From Chthonomonas sp. UBA6659 (GTDB lineage: Bacteria > Armatimonadota > Fimbriimonadia > Fimbriimonadales > Fimbriimonadaceae), in NCBI GenBank assembly GCA_002455425.1, contig DKKT01000035.1, forward strand, positions 1 to 27,498: 27,498 nucleotides of DNA. The letters are read 5' to 3'. The position numbers and the translations under genes are program-made. Below are positions 7,112 to 14,199 of this stretch, in pieces. Numbering within the stretch: the stretch's first letter is position 1; every line of letters begins with the position of its first letter. The notes beneath the pieces are model-generated. The model made no database searches. It saw only the letters and a list, made by a program, of their open reading frames with translations, and had not been told where the DNA came from.

Positions 7112-7810
7112 ATGGATACGATGATGGTGAAACTAGGCTTGCTCGCCGTGCTCGCGCTCGGTGCCGTTCTCGGACTGACAATGGCGACCTCGACTCCCGA
7201 CCCGGCGTCGACAGCGAAGCCGAGCGAGCCGACCCCGCCTGGCATGCAGGAACTCGTGATCGGGGGCGGGTGCTTCTGGTGCGTCGAGGCGATCTTCGAG
7301 GACCTGAAGGGCGTTACGTCGGTCGAATCGGGATACGCGGGCGGCAGTCAGCCGAATCCGACCTACGAGATGGTCGGGCGGGGCGACTCGGGCCATGCGG
7401 AAGTCGTGAAGATCGTCTTCGACCCGAAAGTCGTGTCCGAAGGCGACCTGCTTCGCATCTTCTTCACGACCCACGATCCGACCCAGCTCAATCGGCAGGG
7501 GAACGATTACGGGACGCAGTATCGGTCGGTGATCTTCTACGCGAACGAAACTGAGCGGAAGCTGGCCGAGAAGATCCGGCAGGAAGTCATCGACGCCAAG
7601 ATCTGGCCGCGAAAGATCGTGACGACGATCGAACCCCTCCGCAACTACGCGAAGGCCGAGGACTACCACCAGGACTACTTCGAGAAGTTCGAAAAGGGTG
7701 ACGTCGTGGTTCGGTCGAAGATGAACTCCGGCTACTGCTCAGCGGTCATCGAGCCCAAGGTGCGTAAGTTCCGCGAGAAGTACCGCGACAAGCTCAAGAA
7801 GGGTGGCTAG
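7112..7810 (+). CDS. msrA: Peptide methionine sulfoxide reductase MsrA, exported form
   Basis: This enzyme reduces methionine-S-sulfoxide in proteins. The 232-residue protein has the catalytic GGGCFWC motif (C54 as nucleophile, C57), the GYAGG block at 74-78, YEMVGRGDSGHAE at 85-97 and HDPTQLNRQGNDYGTQYRS at 121-139. A C-terminal resolving cysteine is at C209 (SGYCSAVIEPKV). Residues 6-24 form a hydrophobic segment followed by a Ser/Thr/Pro-rich linker, so the enzyme is probably exported or membrane-anchored, acting in the periplasm. No lipobox cysteine is present, and no MsrB is fused or adjacent. Three near-start ATGs (7112, 7121, 7124) are in frame and I cannot decide between them. The 3' end overlaps the convergent waaA by 17 bp. 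Confidence 0.96.
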   Translation: MDTMMVKLGLLAVLALGAVLGLTMATSTPDPASTAKPSEPTPPGMQELVIGGGCFWCVEAIFEDLKGVTSVESGYAGGSQPNPTYEMVGRGDSGHAEVVKIVFDPKVVSEGDLLRIFFTTHDPTQLNRQGNDYGTQYRSVIFYANETERKLAEKIRQEVIDAKIWPRKIVTTIEPLRNYAKAEDYHQDYFEKFEKGDVVVRSKMNSGYCSAVIEPKVRKFREKYRDKLKKGG

Positions 7811-9056
7811 CTTCGGTCGCCTCGGCGATCGCCGAGGCGTACCGCTCGCTTGCGCCGAGATGGCCCGCAACCACTTCGCGGGCGGCCGCACCGCGTCGAT
7901 CCCGCTCGTCCGGATCGCTCCGGAGTCGCTCCACGGCGTCCCTCAATGCGTCCGAGGTCAGGCACTCGATCGACGCTCCGGCGGCTAGGGCAAGGCGGGT
8001 CGCTTCGGCGAAGTTCTGCATGTGGACCCCGTGCAGGACAGGTTTGCCGGCGGCAAGGGGTTGAATCAGGTTCTGTCCCCCAAAGTTGCCGAATCCTCCC
8101 CCCACGATGGCGACATCGGCGGCGAGGTAGGCGCGCCCGAGTTCGCCGTAGGTGTCCAGAAGCAGGTAGCGCCCGGACTCGCCCTTCGAGCGAAGCGCGA
8201 CCGATCCGAGGCGAGCGGCCACGGCTTGGGCGAGGTCGGTGGCCCGTTCGAGGTGGCGCGGGGCGTGCACCACCCAGAGATCGCCGGCGAGGGAGCTCAG
8301 CGCGTCGAGCACGAAACACTCCTCCTCCTCCGACCGGGTTGAGCCGACCACGATCACGAACGCATCCGCGGGGATGCCCAGGTCGGCGCGAACGGCATCG
8401 GGATCGGCATCGACCTCCGTGGCCGCTTCGTCGAACTTACAGTTGCCCAAGACCGCGACATTTCGGGCCCCGAGATCCCGAATCCGGTTTGCATCGGTCT
8501 CGGTCTGCATCAGCGCTTCGTCGAGGTCGCGCAGGAGGGCTCGATAGAAAAACTTGAGGCGGCGGCTGCGCGGGTAGCTTCGGTCGCTGATGCGACCGTT
8601 GATGAGGAGCGTGCGGGCGTCGATGGTCTTGGCTGCCCACAAGAAGTTCATCCAGAGCTCGGTCTCCATGATCGCGACCACTTCGGGCTTGACCCGCAGC
8701 ATCGCGGCGAGTTGAAACCTGGGAACGTCGATCGGGAAGTACACGAGGTGATCGTAGAGGTCCGCCGCCTTCTCGCGGGCGGTCTGGTGGCCGCTCGACG
8801 TGGTCACGCTGAGCACGATTTCGTGCTCCGGGAGCTTCGTGCGGAGATCGCGAAGGATCGGCATGGCGGCCACGACTTCGCCAACCGACACGGCGTGCAC
8901 CCAAATCCGCCGCACGGTCTTGGAGGACTCGATCGGATAGTCGCCGCACCGCTCCTTCCAGTTCGGCTGCTCCCCACGGCGGCGTGCGCGCAACAGCATC
9001 CAAGGCACCCAGATCGGGGAGAGGAGGGTGATGAGGAGGTTGTAGAGCAGGAGCAT
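7794..9056 (-). CDS. waaA: 3-deoxy-D-manno-octulosonic acid (Kdo) transferase WaaA/KdtA
   Basis: The 420-residue protein transfers Kdo from CMP-Kdo to lipid A, at the inner face of the inner membrane. An N-terminal membrane anchor (about 1-24) is followed by HAVSVGEVVAAMPILRDL; E60 in SVGE is the position of the family's catalytic base. Further family blocks are TTSSGHQTAREKA, YFPIDVPRF, METELWMNFL and the C-terminal VGGGFGNFGGQNLIQPLAAGKP nucleotide-sugar site. Length matches the family. This gene is the main evidence for an LPS-type outer membrane. It follows mnmE after 12 bp and probably shares its transcript. Its 3' end overlaps msrA on the other strand. Confidence 0.96.
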   Translation of the reverse strand: MLLLYNLLITLLSPIWVPWMLLRARRRGEQPNWKERCGDYPIESSKTVRRIWVHAVSVGEVVAAMPILRDLRTKLPEHEIVLSVTTSSGHQTAREKAADLYDHLVYFPIDVPRFQLAAMLRVKPEVVAIMETELWMNFLWAAKTIDARTLLINGRISDRSYPRSRRLKFFYRALLRDLDEALMQTETDANRIRDLGARNVAVLGNCKFDEAATEVDADPDAVRADLGIPADAFVIVVGSTRSEEEECFVLDALSSLAGDLWVVHAPRHLERATDLAQAVAARLGSVALRSKGESGRYLLLDTYGELGRAYLAADVAIVGGGFGNFGGQNLIQPLAAGKPVLHGVHMQNFAEATRLALAAGASIECLTSDALRDAVERLRSDPDERDRRGAAAREVVAGHLGASERYASAIAEATEASHPS

Positions 9057-9068
9057 CCGCCGGTCAGC

Positions 9069-10379
9069 TTACTTCCCGATGCAGAACTCCGCAAAGAGCG
9101 CATCCAGGAGGTCGGGGCCGACCTCGATGCCGACGATCTCTCCGAGAGCTTGGATCGCACGCTGGGTATGGACGGCGATGAGGTCGTCGGGCACCGGGGC
9201 ATCAAGCGTCGCGAGAAGATCGACGAGGGCGTCGCGGGCGGCTTCGAGGAGCGGAACATGGCGGGCCTGGATGCCGAGCCCATCGGCGGCCTCGACGTCA
9301 CCCAGCGTCGTCCTAACCCAGTCGGCGAGGGCACCAAGCCCTTCGGAGCGGATCGCGACCATCGGGAGGCCCCGGGCATCGTTGGGCTCGAGGTCGGCCT
9401 TGTTTCGAATCAGGACCTTCGGCTCGGGCAGACGGGTCCACTCGGCCTCGTCCTCTGCGCTCCAACCGAGGTGGCCGTCGAAGACGTACCAGCGAGCGTC
9501 GGCGGTGGCGATCGCAGCGCGCGTACGCTCGACCCCAAGGCTTTCGATCGGGTCGTCGGTCGGACGGAGGCCGGCGGTGTCCATGAGCAGGCAAGGAACT
9601 CCTGCCAGATCGACCCACTCCTCGACCGTGTCCCGGGTGGTTCCCGGGATCGCGGTGACGATCGCTCGGTCGGAGCGGAGCAGGGCGTTGAAGAGGGAGG
9701 ACTTTCCTGCATTCGGACGCCCGACGAGGGCGATGCGCAGCCCATCACGGAGGATTCGCTCGGCCGGGGCTTGGGCCAAGAGCCGCTCTATGCCGGCAAG
9801 GACCATCGACACGCGAGCGCGGACCGATTCGCGATCGAGGGGGCCGACCTCTTCGCCGAAGTCGACGCTCGCTTCGATCGCGGCGAGCACCCGGAGAAGC
9901 TCGTTTCGGGCGGTTTCGATCGCTACGCGGAGCGTGCCGCGGCGGAGGTGGTCGGCGGCACGGAGCTGGGCTTCGGTCGCGGCTTCGACCGTGGCTCGAA
10001 CTCCCTCGGCCTGGGTCAGATCGATCCGCCCCATCAGGAACGCCCGGAGAGTGAATTCGCCCGGTTCGGCATGACGGGCACCGGCGCGAAGGCAAGCTTC
10101 AAGGAGGTCTCGAACCGACCGAAGGGACCCGTGGATGGAGAGTTCGACGGTGGCCTCGCCGGTGTAGCTGTGGCCCTCGGCGAACGGCAGAGCGATCCCG
10201 TCGTCGCCGTGGACAAACTGGCCGAACAGGGCTCGACGAGGTTCGACCGGTTCAGGCCAGGGCCGGAAGACCTGGCTCGCAATGGGCCAGGCATCCGGTC
10301 CGGAGAGACGCAAAGTGGCGACCGCCGCCGGCGGTCGCCCGGTAATCAGGGCGACGATCGTATCGCCAATCGCTTTCAT
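9069..10379 (-). CDS. mnmE: tRNA uridine-5-carboxymethylaminomethyl modification GTPase MnmE (TrmE)
   Basis: The 436-residue GTPase works with MnmG to modify U34 of certain tRNAs. The N-terminal folate-binding domain shows ALITGRPPAAVATLRLSGPDA, YTGEATVELSIHG and the GEFTLRAFLMGRIDLTQAE block. The G domain has G1 GRPNAGKSS, G2 IPGTTRDT, G3 DTAG and G4 NKAD. The protein ends in FCIGK, the conserved C-terminal C-I-G-K with the family's cysteine. It is slightly short, and the opening strand departs from the common I-x-A-x-A-T-P-P-G-x-G. The start ATG lacks a strong ribosome-binding site. It lies 108 bp after the GH109-type gene, a gap with a perfect 12-bp palindrome but no clear promoter. MnmG is not in the window. 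Confidence 0.97.
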   Translation of the reverse strand: MKAIGDTIVALITGRPPAAVATLRLSGPDAWPIASQVFRPWPEPVEPRRALFGQFVHGDDGIALPFAEGHSYTGEATVELSIHGSLRSVRDLLEACLRAGARHAEPGEFTLRAFLMGRIDLTQAEGVRATVEAATEAQLRAADHLRRGTLRVAIETARNELLRVLAAIEASVDFGEEVGPLDRESVRARVSMVLAGIERLLAQAPAERILRDGLRIALVGRPNAGKSSLFNALLRSDRAIVTAIPGTTRDTVEEWVDLAGVPCLLMDTAGLRPTDDPIESLGVERTRAAIATADARWYVFDGHLGWSAEDEAEWTRLPEPKVLIRNKADLEPNDARGLPMVAIRSEGLGALADWVRTTLGDVEAADGLGIQARHVPLLEAARDALVDLLATLDAPVPDDLIAVHTQRAIQALGEIVGIEVGPDLLDALFAEFCIGK

Positions 10380-10487
10380 CGCTGTTCCGATTGCCGCGCC
10401 GGCCCAGAGGCCAAGCCCTGGACGGCATCCATCGTCCCGGTCAGGCCCGGGCCTCGGATTCCGTCCCTTGCCCCGGCGCGGCGCTCC

Positions 10488-11861
10488 TTACGATCCGACG
10501 ATCCCGAGCGGCTCGCCCGTCCGCCACATACCGCGCGTAAAGTCGGGAAAGTCGATCGACTGACTGCGGTTCGCCACCGACCATTCGGAAAGCGGTGTGA
10601 CCGCTGACCACGCGGCGGCATCGTAGACGTCCTGATCGAGCGGTTCGCCGTTCCGGAGGCAGTCGATGATTCTCCACAGCATCAGGAAGTCCATGCCTCC
10701 GTGCCCGCCCATCCGCTGCGCGAGCTCACCCATCCGCTTCCAAAGGGGGTGATCGAACTCGGCGAACCACTTGTCGAGGTCCTTCCCTTCCTGCCAGTCG
10801 TCGGTCGAGCCGCGCCCCTCGACGACGATGCGGTTCGGAAATCCTCCGAAGGCACCCTTGGTCCCTTGGACGAAGTTGTGGCGCGTGTAGGGGCGCGGCA
10901 ACTGCTCATCCCACTGGACCATGATGGTCCGACCCCGGATCGTCTTGATGATCGATGTGTTGATGTCTCCGCAGACAAACTTAAGTTTTCGACGCGAGTG
11001 GCCTTCGGGGAACTTCTGGGCGGCGTACTGGGCGCGCACTCGGGCGGGTGAGCTCGCCGACGACATGTAGTCGAACCGGTCGCCTCGGTTGATGTTCATG
11101 TATTGGGCCACCGGGCCGAGCCCGTGGGTGGGATACAGATTGCCGTTCCGGCGAGCATAGTGGAGCGTGCGCCAGGAGCCGGTGCCGTGCTCGATTTCGT
11201 GCATTTGCCCGCGGAGATCATGGATGTAGGCGGCCTCGCCATGCAGGAGCTCGCCGAAGAGTCCGAGCCGGCACATGTTCAAAAGCATCAACTCTTCGCG
11301 GCCATAGTTGACGTTTTCCATCATCATGCAGTGTCGTTGCGTCGCCTCGGAAGTATCGACGAGGCGCCAACACTCCTCGATCGTCAACGCGGCCGGGACC
11401 TCGACAAAGGCATGCTTGCCGGCGTTCATCGCATCGACCGCCATCTCCACGTGCCATTCCCAGGGTGTGCTGATGAAGACGGCGTCGATATCGTCGCGGT
11501 CCAGCATCCGGCGGTAGTCGAAATCGCCGTTGGTGTACAGCGGGGGATTGGGTAGGTTGCGCTTCTTGAACTGTCCGAGCGTACGCTCGGCGGTCGGCTG
11601 ATGGTTGTCACAGACCGCGACAACCTTGACCCCTTCGATGTCGAGCAGCTGGTTGAGGTGGCCCCCGCCGCGGGCACCGACGCCGATGAGGGCGACGCGC
11701 ACGGTGTCGAGCTTGGGCGCTTTGAGCCCCATCACAGACTTCCCTCGCTGGGGTCGAAGTGGCGCGGCCTGGGCCAGTCCGGGCATAGCTCCGGTCGCGG
11801 CGGCGAGGCCGGCCATGCCGGCGGCTTTGAGGAAGTCACGACGATCCATGGAATCCGACAT
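10488..11861 (-). CDS. Tat-exported Gfo/Idh/MocA-fold protein, probable GH109-type glycosidase
   Basis: The protein has 457 residues. It starts with a twin-arginine signal (DRRDFLKAAGMAGLA, R7-R8, with an Ala-rich core ending near AQA at 32). Next comes a Rossmann NAD-binding motif, VRVALIGVGARGGGHL (about 54-69), then AVCDNH and the E-V-P region of the oxidoreductase fold. The blocks HGLGPVAQYMNINRGD and LDQDVYDAAAWSAVTPLSEWSVANRS-type near the end match GH109 (NAD-dependent alpha-N-acetylgalactosaminidase family) better than generic sugar dehydrogenases. Such enzymes use tightly bound NAD to cleave glycosidic bonds, which suits Tat export after folding with cofactor. The true substrate is unknown. 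A CAGGAG lies 12 nt before the ATG; a second in-frame ATG (11847-11849) keeps the Tat motif. Confidence 0.88.
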   Translation of the reverse strand: MSDSMDRRDFLKAAGMAGLAAATGAMPGLAQAAPLRPQRGKSVMGLKAPKLDTVRVALIGVGARGGGHLNQLLDIEGVKVVAVCDNHQPTAERTLGQFKKRNLPNPPLYTNGDFDYRRMLDRDDIDAVFISTPWEWHVEMAVDAMNAGKHAFVEVPAALTIEECWRLVDTSEATQRHCMMMENVNYGREELMLLNMCRLGLFGELLHGEAAYIHDLRGQMHEIEHGTGSWRTLHYARRNGNLYPTHGLGPVAQYMNINRGDRFDYMSSASSPARVRAQYAAQKFPEGHSRRKLKFVCGDINTSIIKTIRGRTIMVQWDEQLPRPYTRHNFVQGTKGAFGGFPNRIVVEGRGSTDDWQEGKDLDKWFAEFDHPLWKRMGELAQRMGGHGGMDFLMLWRIIDCLRNGEPLDQDVYDAAAWSAVTPLSEWSVANRSQSIDFPDFTRGMWRTGEPLGIVGS

Positions 11862-11948
11862 TTCGATGAATTACTCCTGAGCCCTCAGGATAGCAGGCGA
11901 GGGCGGGATGCTTGCCTACGCCACCATACGCCGAGATCGACGGAATCG

Positions 11949-13109
11949 CTACGGGACGTTCTGGGAGGGCGCCTTTTTCTGCACGAAGACGATCCTGAGC
12001 GTCACCTTGACCGGCACGCCCGCCTTGGCGGTCGCATCGGGAGCGACCCGGCCGCCCGGAGCACCCCCTTCGGCCCCGCCGAGTCCGCCGCCACCACCGC
12101 CAAGTCCGCCCTGAGAGCCGCGTCCCATTGTGCCGGAGGCGCCCCCGGCCGAAGGCCGCGACAGCCCAGCTTTGTCGGACGCCGGAGGCGTCGAATCCTG
12201 CGTGACCTTGCCGAGCTGGCGCAGCGACTCGACGACTTCGCCGACGCGATCTTGGGCGACCGTCACGACGAGCTCGTTTTTGCCGAGGCGATTGCGGTTG
12301 CCGTCGGGTCGCCCGCCGAGGGACGATGTCAGCGCCTCGGCCGCCGCACGAGCCTTGTCGATGTCATCGACAAGGACCACGACGCGCCCGGCCACTGGCT
12401 GGTCACGCGGACCGGACTCGGCCGCCGCGGCGGGGCTGGGCGCCTGTCCTCCGGCCACACTTCCCGCATCGGCGGGGGTAACCGCCTGGGGAGGGCCGAC
12501 CGACTTGCTCTTCTCGTCCTGTCGCCGATTCGGAGTCGCTTCCGTCGGCATCGGCTTTGCATCGTCTGCGCTTGCGGCGCCCACGCTGGGCTCGCCCGAA
12601 GGCATGACTCCGGCGGGCGTCTCGTTTTTCGGGCGGGATGGTTCGAGATCGGTGCCCGGTTCCTTCGCCATCGGTGCGGACTCGATCGGCGCTTCGTCCA
12701 ACCCTCCGGTCTCACGAAACTCGGGATCTCGGGCGACGCTCTTGTCGAACGTCACGCGCCCCTCTTCGCCCCGAACGAGAACGGACGCGCCCGAGTCGGC
12801 GTTTTGCCCGCCGCGTTGAACAAGGAAACCGGTGAGCACGGCGGTCACCGCAAGCCCGGCCCAGGCCAGTCGGGGCAACGCCGAGCGACCCGAGCGCGGT
12901 TTCGCGCCGATGCGGGCGAGGGTGTCCTCGATGCCGACTGGCCGGTATGCGGGCGCGATGGCGCGGATCTCCTTTGAGAGCGTCTCGATCTCGACGACTT
13001 CACGTTGGAGTGCGGGATCGCCCTGGATGGCATGGGCGACCTCGTCGGTGCGTGCAGGGGGCAATTCGTGGTCAACGAATGCCTTGAGGTCTTCGCGGAT
13101 GTCGCTCAT
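11949..13109 (-). CDS. Single-pass anti-sigma-like protein with a DUF4349-like outer domain
   Basis: The protein has 386 residues. Residues 1-55 (DLKAFVDHELPPARTDEV...) look like an anti-sigma N-terminal helical domain, but the H-x3-C-x2-C zinc motif is absent. One membrane span lies at about 78-97 (LAWAGLAVTAVLTGFLV). Outside is a Pro/Ala/Ser-rich disordered stretch, then a compact domain (GRVVVLVDDIDKARAAAEAL...ELVVTVAQDRVGEVVESL...LGKVTQDST) that resembles DUF4349. A glycine-rich insert (GLGGGGGGLGG) precedes a final strand, VKVTLRIVFVQ. It overlaps the ECF sigma gene by 4 bp (ATGA), the usual sigma/anti-sigma coupling. It probably holds the sigma factor at the membrane until an envelope signal arrives; this rests on gene order and topology. 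Confidence 0.8.
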   Translation of the reverse strand: MSDIREDLKAFVDHELPPARTDEVAHAIQGDPALQREVVEIETLSKEIRAIAPAYRPVGIEDTLARIGAKPRSGRSALPRLAWAGLAVTAVLTGFLVQRGGQNADSGASVLVRGEEGRVTFDKSVARDPEFRETGGLDEAPIESAPMAKEPGTDLEPSRPKNETPAGVMPSGEPSVGAASADDAKPMPTEATPNRRQDEKSKSVGPPQAVTPADAGSVAGGQAPSPAAAAESGPRDQPVAGRVVVLVDDIDKARAAAEALTSSLGGRPDGNRNRLGKNELVVTVAQDRVGEVVESLRQLGKVTQDSTPPASDKAGLSRPSAGGASGTMGRGSQGGLGGGGGGLGGAEGGAPGGRVAPDATAKAGVPVKVTLRIVFVQKKAPSQNVP

Positions 13110-13636
13110 CGCCAGGCCTCCTCTTGGCCGCGGAGGGCGGCTCTCAGGTTCGCGAATGCATGGTGCAACCGAGACTTGACGGTTCCGACAGGGATTTCGA
13201 GAAGATCGGCCGCTTCTTGGTAGGTGAGGCCGTCGATCTCGTGCATCAGGACGACCTCACGGTGCTCCTCACTGAGGTTGGCGAGGGCGGTCCGGAGCGC
13301 TTCGCGGTCGATCAGTTGGGAGTCGAGCCCGTCGATCGCCGGCTCGCGGCCGTCGGTGCGCAGCCACTCCACCGGTCCCTCGTTTCGGGCCTTACGGTGA
13401 AGGTTGCGACAGTGATTCAGGGCGATGCCGAAGAGCCAGGTCTTCAACTCCGATCGTCCTTCGAAATCCGAAATGCGTCGCTGGGCGGTCACAAACGTCT
13501 CCTGGGTTGCGTCCGAGGCGGCTTCCGGTCCGATTCGCCGCGCGCAGAAGCGCCACACGTCCTCGTAGTAGCGCCGGACGATGTCCTCCATCGCTTCGCG
13601 TGATTCGCGCGATTCTCGTTGCCAGAACGGCCGCAT
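13106..13636 (-). CDS. ECF-subfamily RNA polymerase sigma factor
   Basis: The protein has 176 residues. Region 2 is seen as IVRRYYEDVWRFCARRIG through DATQETFVTAQRRISDFEG and LKTWLFGIALNHCRNLHRK. Region 4 has LSEEHREVVLMHEIDGLTYQEAADLLEIPVGTVKSRLHHA, the helix-turn-helix for -35 recognition. There is no region 1.1 or 3, as expected for an ECF factor, and no extra C-terminal domain. The frame extends 28 codons further upstream, but the ATG at 13634-13636 has GGAAG 6 nt before it and starts where family similarity begins. It is translationally coupled to the anti-sigma gene downstream and diverges from the hydroxylase operon. Its target promoters are not known. Confidence 0.95.
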   Translation of the reverse strand: MRPFWQRESRESREAMEDIVRRYYEDVWRFCARRIGPEAASDATQETFVTAQRRISDFEGRSELKTWLFGIALNHCRNLHRKARNEGPVEWLRTDGREPAIDGLDSQLIDREALRTALANLSEEHREVVLMHEIDGLTYQEAADLLEIPVGTVKSRLHHAFANLRAALRGQEEAWR

Positions 13637-13725
13637 GGGTCGCTTCCAATCTTGAGTGTCGTGAGACCTCGAAAAGGTTCTGACGATTGTGCTTGATCGA
13701 TCGTAACAGAACCAAGTCATCCCGG

Positions 13726-13731
13726 TAAGCT
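13726..13731 (+). promoter_or_regulatory. Putative -10 element (TAAGCT) for the molybdenum hydroxylase operon, leaderless type
   Basis: TAAGCT lies exactly 6 nt before the ATG of the (2Fe-2S) subunit gene, the same hexamer and spacing as in front of cutC. There is no Shine-Dalgarno sequence (only GGAACC against the ATG). I see no -35 at 16-18 bp upstream. Confidence 0.5.
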
Positions 13732-13737
13732 GGAACC

Positions 13738-14199
13738 ATGGCGAGCTTTGCGCTGAGCGTCAATGGCAAAAAGGTGACGGTCGAAGCCGAACCGGACATG
13801 CCCCTCCTTTGGGTGCTGCGCGACCTCATCCAGCTTCACGGGACCAAGTACGGTTGCGGCGTCGGAGTGTGCGGGGCTTGCGTGGTCCATCTCGACGACG
13901 ACCCCGTCCGATCGTGCATGGTCGGCGTCCAAGCGGTCGGGAATCGGAAGATCACGACGATCGAGGGGCTGAGCACGGACGGGAGCCACCCCGTCCAGAA
14001 GGCGTGGATCGCGGAGAACGTGCCCCAGTGCGGCTACTGTCAGCCCGGTCAGATCATGGAGGCGGCCGCGTTGCTCAAGAAGACGCCGCGTCCGAGCCGC
14101 GACGAAATCCGCGAGGCGATGGCGGAGCATTACTGCCGATGCGGAACGTACCCGCGGATACTCAAAGCGATCGAACGAGCGGCAGGGGTGAAGAAGTGA
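13738..14199 (+). CDS. (2Fe-2S) small subunit of an IorAB-like molybdenum hydroxylase
   Basis: The 153-residue protein carries two [2Fe-2S] clusters that pass electrons from the molybdenum site of the large subunit. The plant-ferredoxin-type N-terminal cluster is bound by C40, C45, C48 and C60 (YGCGVGVCGAC...RSC). The helical C-terminal cluster uses C98, C101, C133 and C135 (CGYC...YCRC). This is the standard xanthine oxidase-family pattern, and the closest type is isoquinoline 1-oxidoreductase alpha subunit (IorA). It has no signal peptide, so it would cross the membrane, if at all, bound to the Tat-carrying large subunit. Its TGA overlaps the GTG start of the next gene (GTGA). Substrate unknown; aldehydes or N-heterocycles are usual for the family. 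Confidence 0.95.
   Translation: MASFALSVNGKKVTVEAEPDMPLLWVLRDLIQLHGTKYGCGVGVCGACVVHLDDDPVRSCMVGVQAVGNRKITTIEGLSTDGSHPVQKAWIAENVPQCGYCQPGQIMEAAALLKKTPRPSRDEIREAMAEHYCRCGTYPRILKAIERAAGVKK

Noticed and set aside
10443..10454. Perfect 12-bp palindrome AGGCCCGGGCCT between the GH109-type gene and mnmE
   Set aside because: It has no loop and no U-tract, and all-GC palindromes are frequent in DNA this rich in GC. An operator is possible but unsupported.
11881..11904. Inverted repeat GCCCTC/GAGGGC between the anti-sigma and GH109-type genes
   Set aside because: Short stem, 12-nt loop, no U-tract; not convincing as a terminator.
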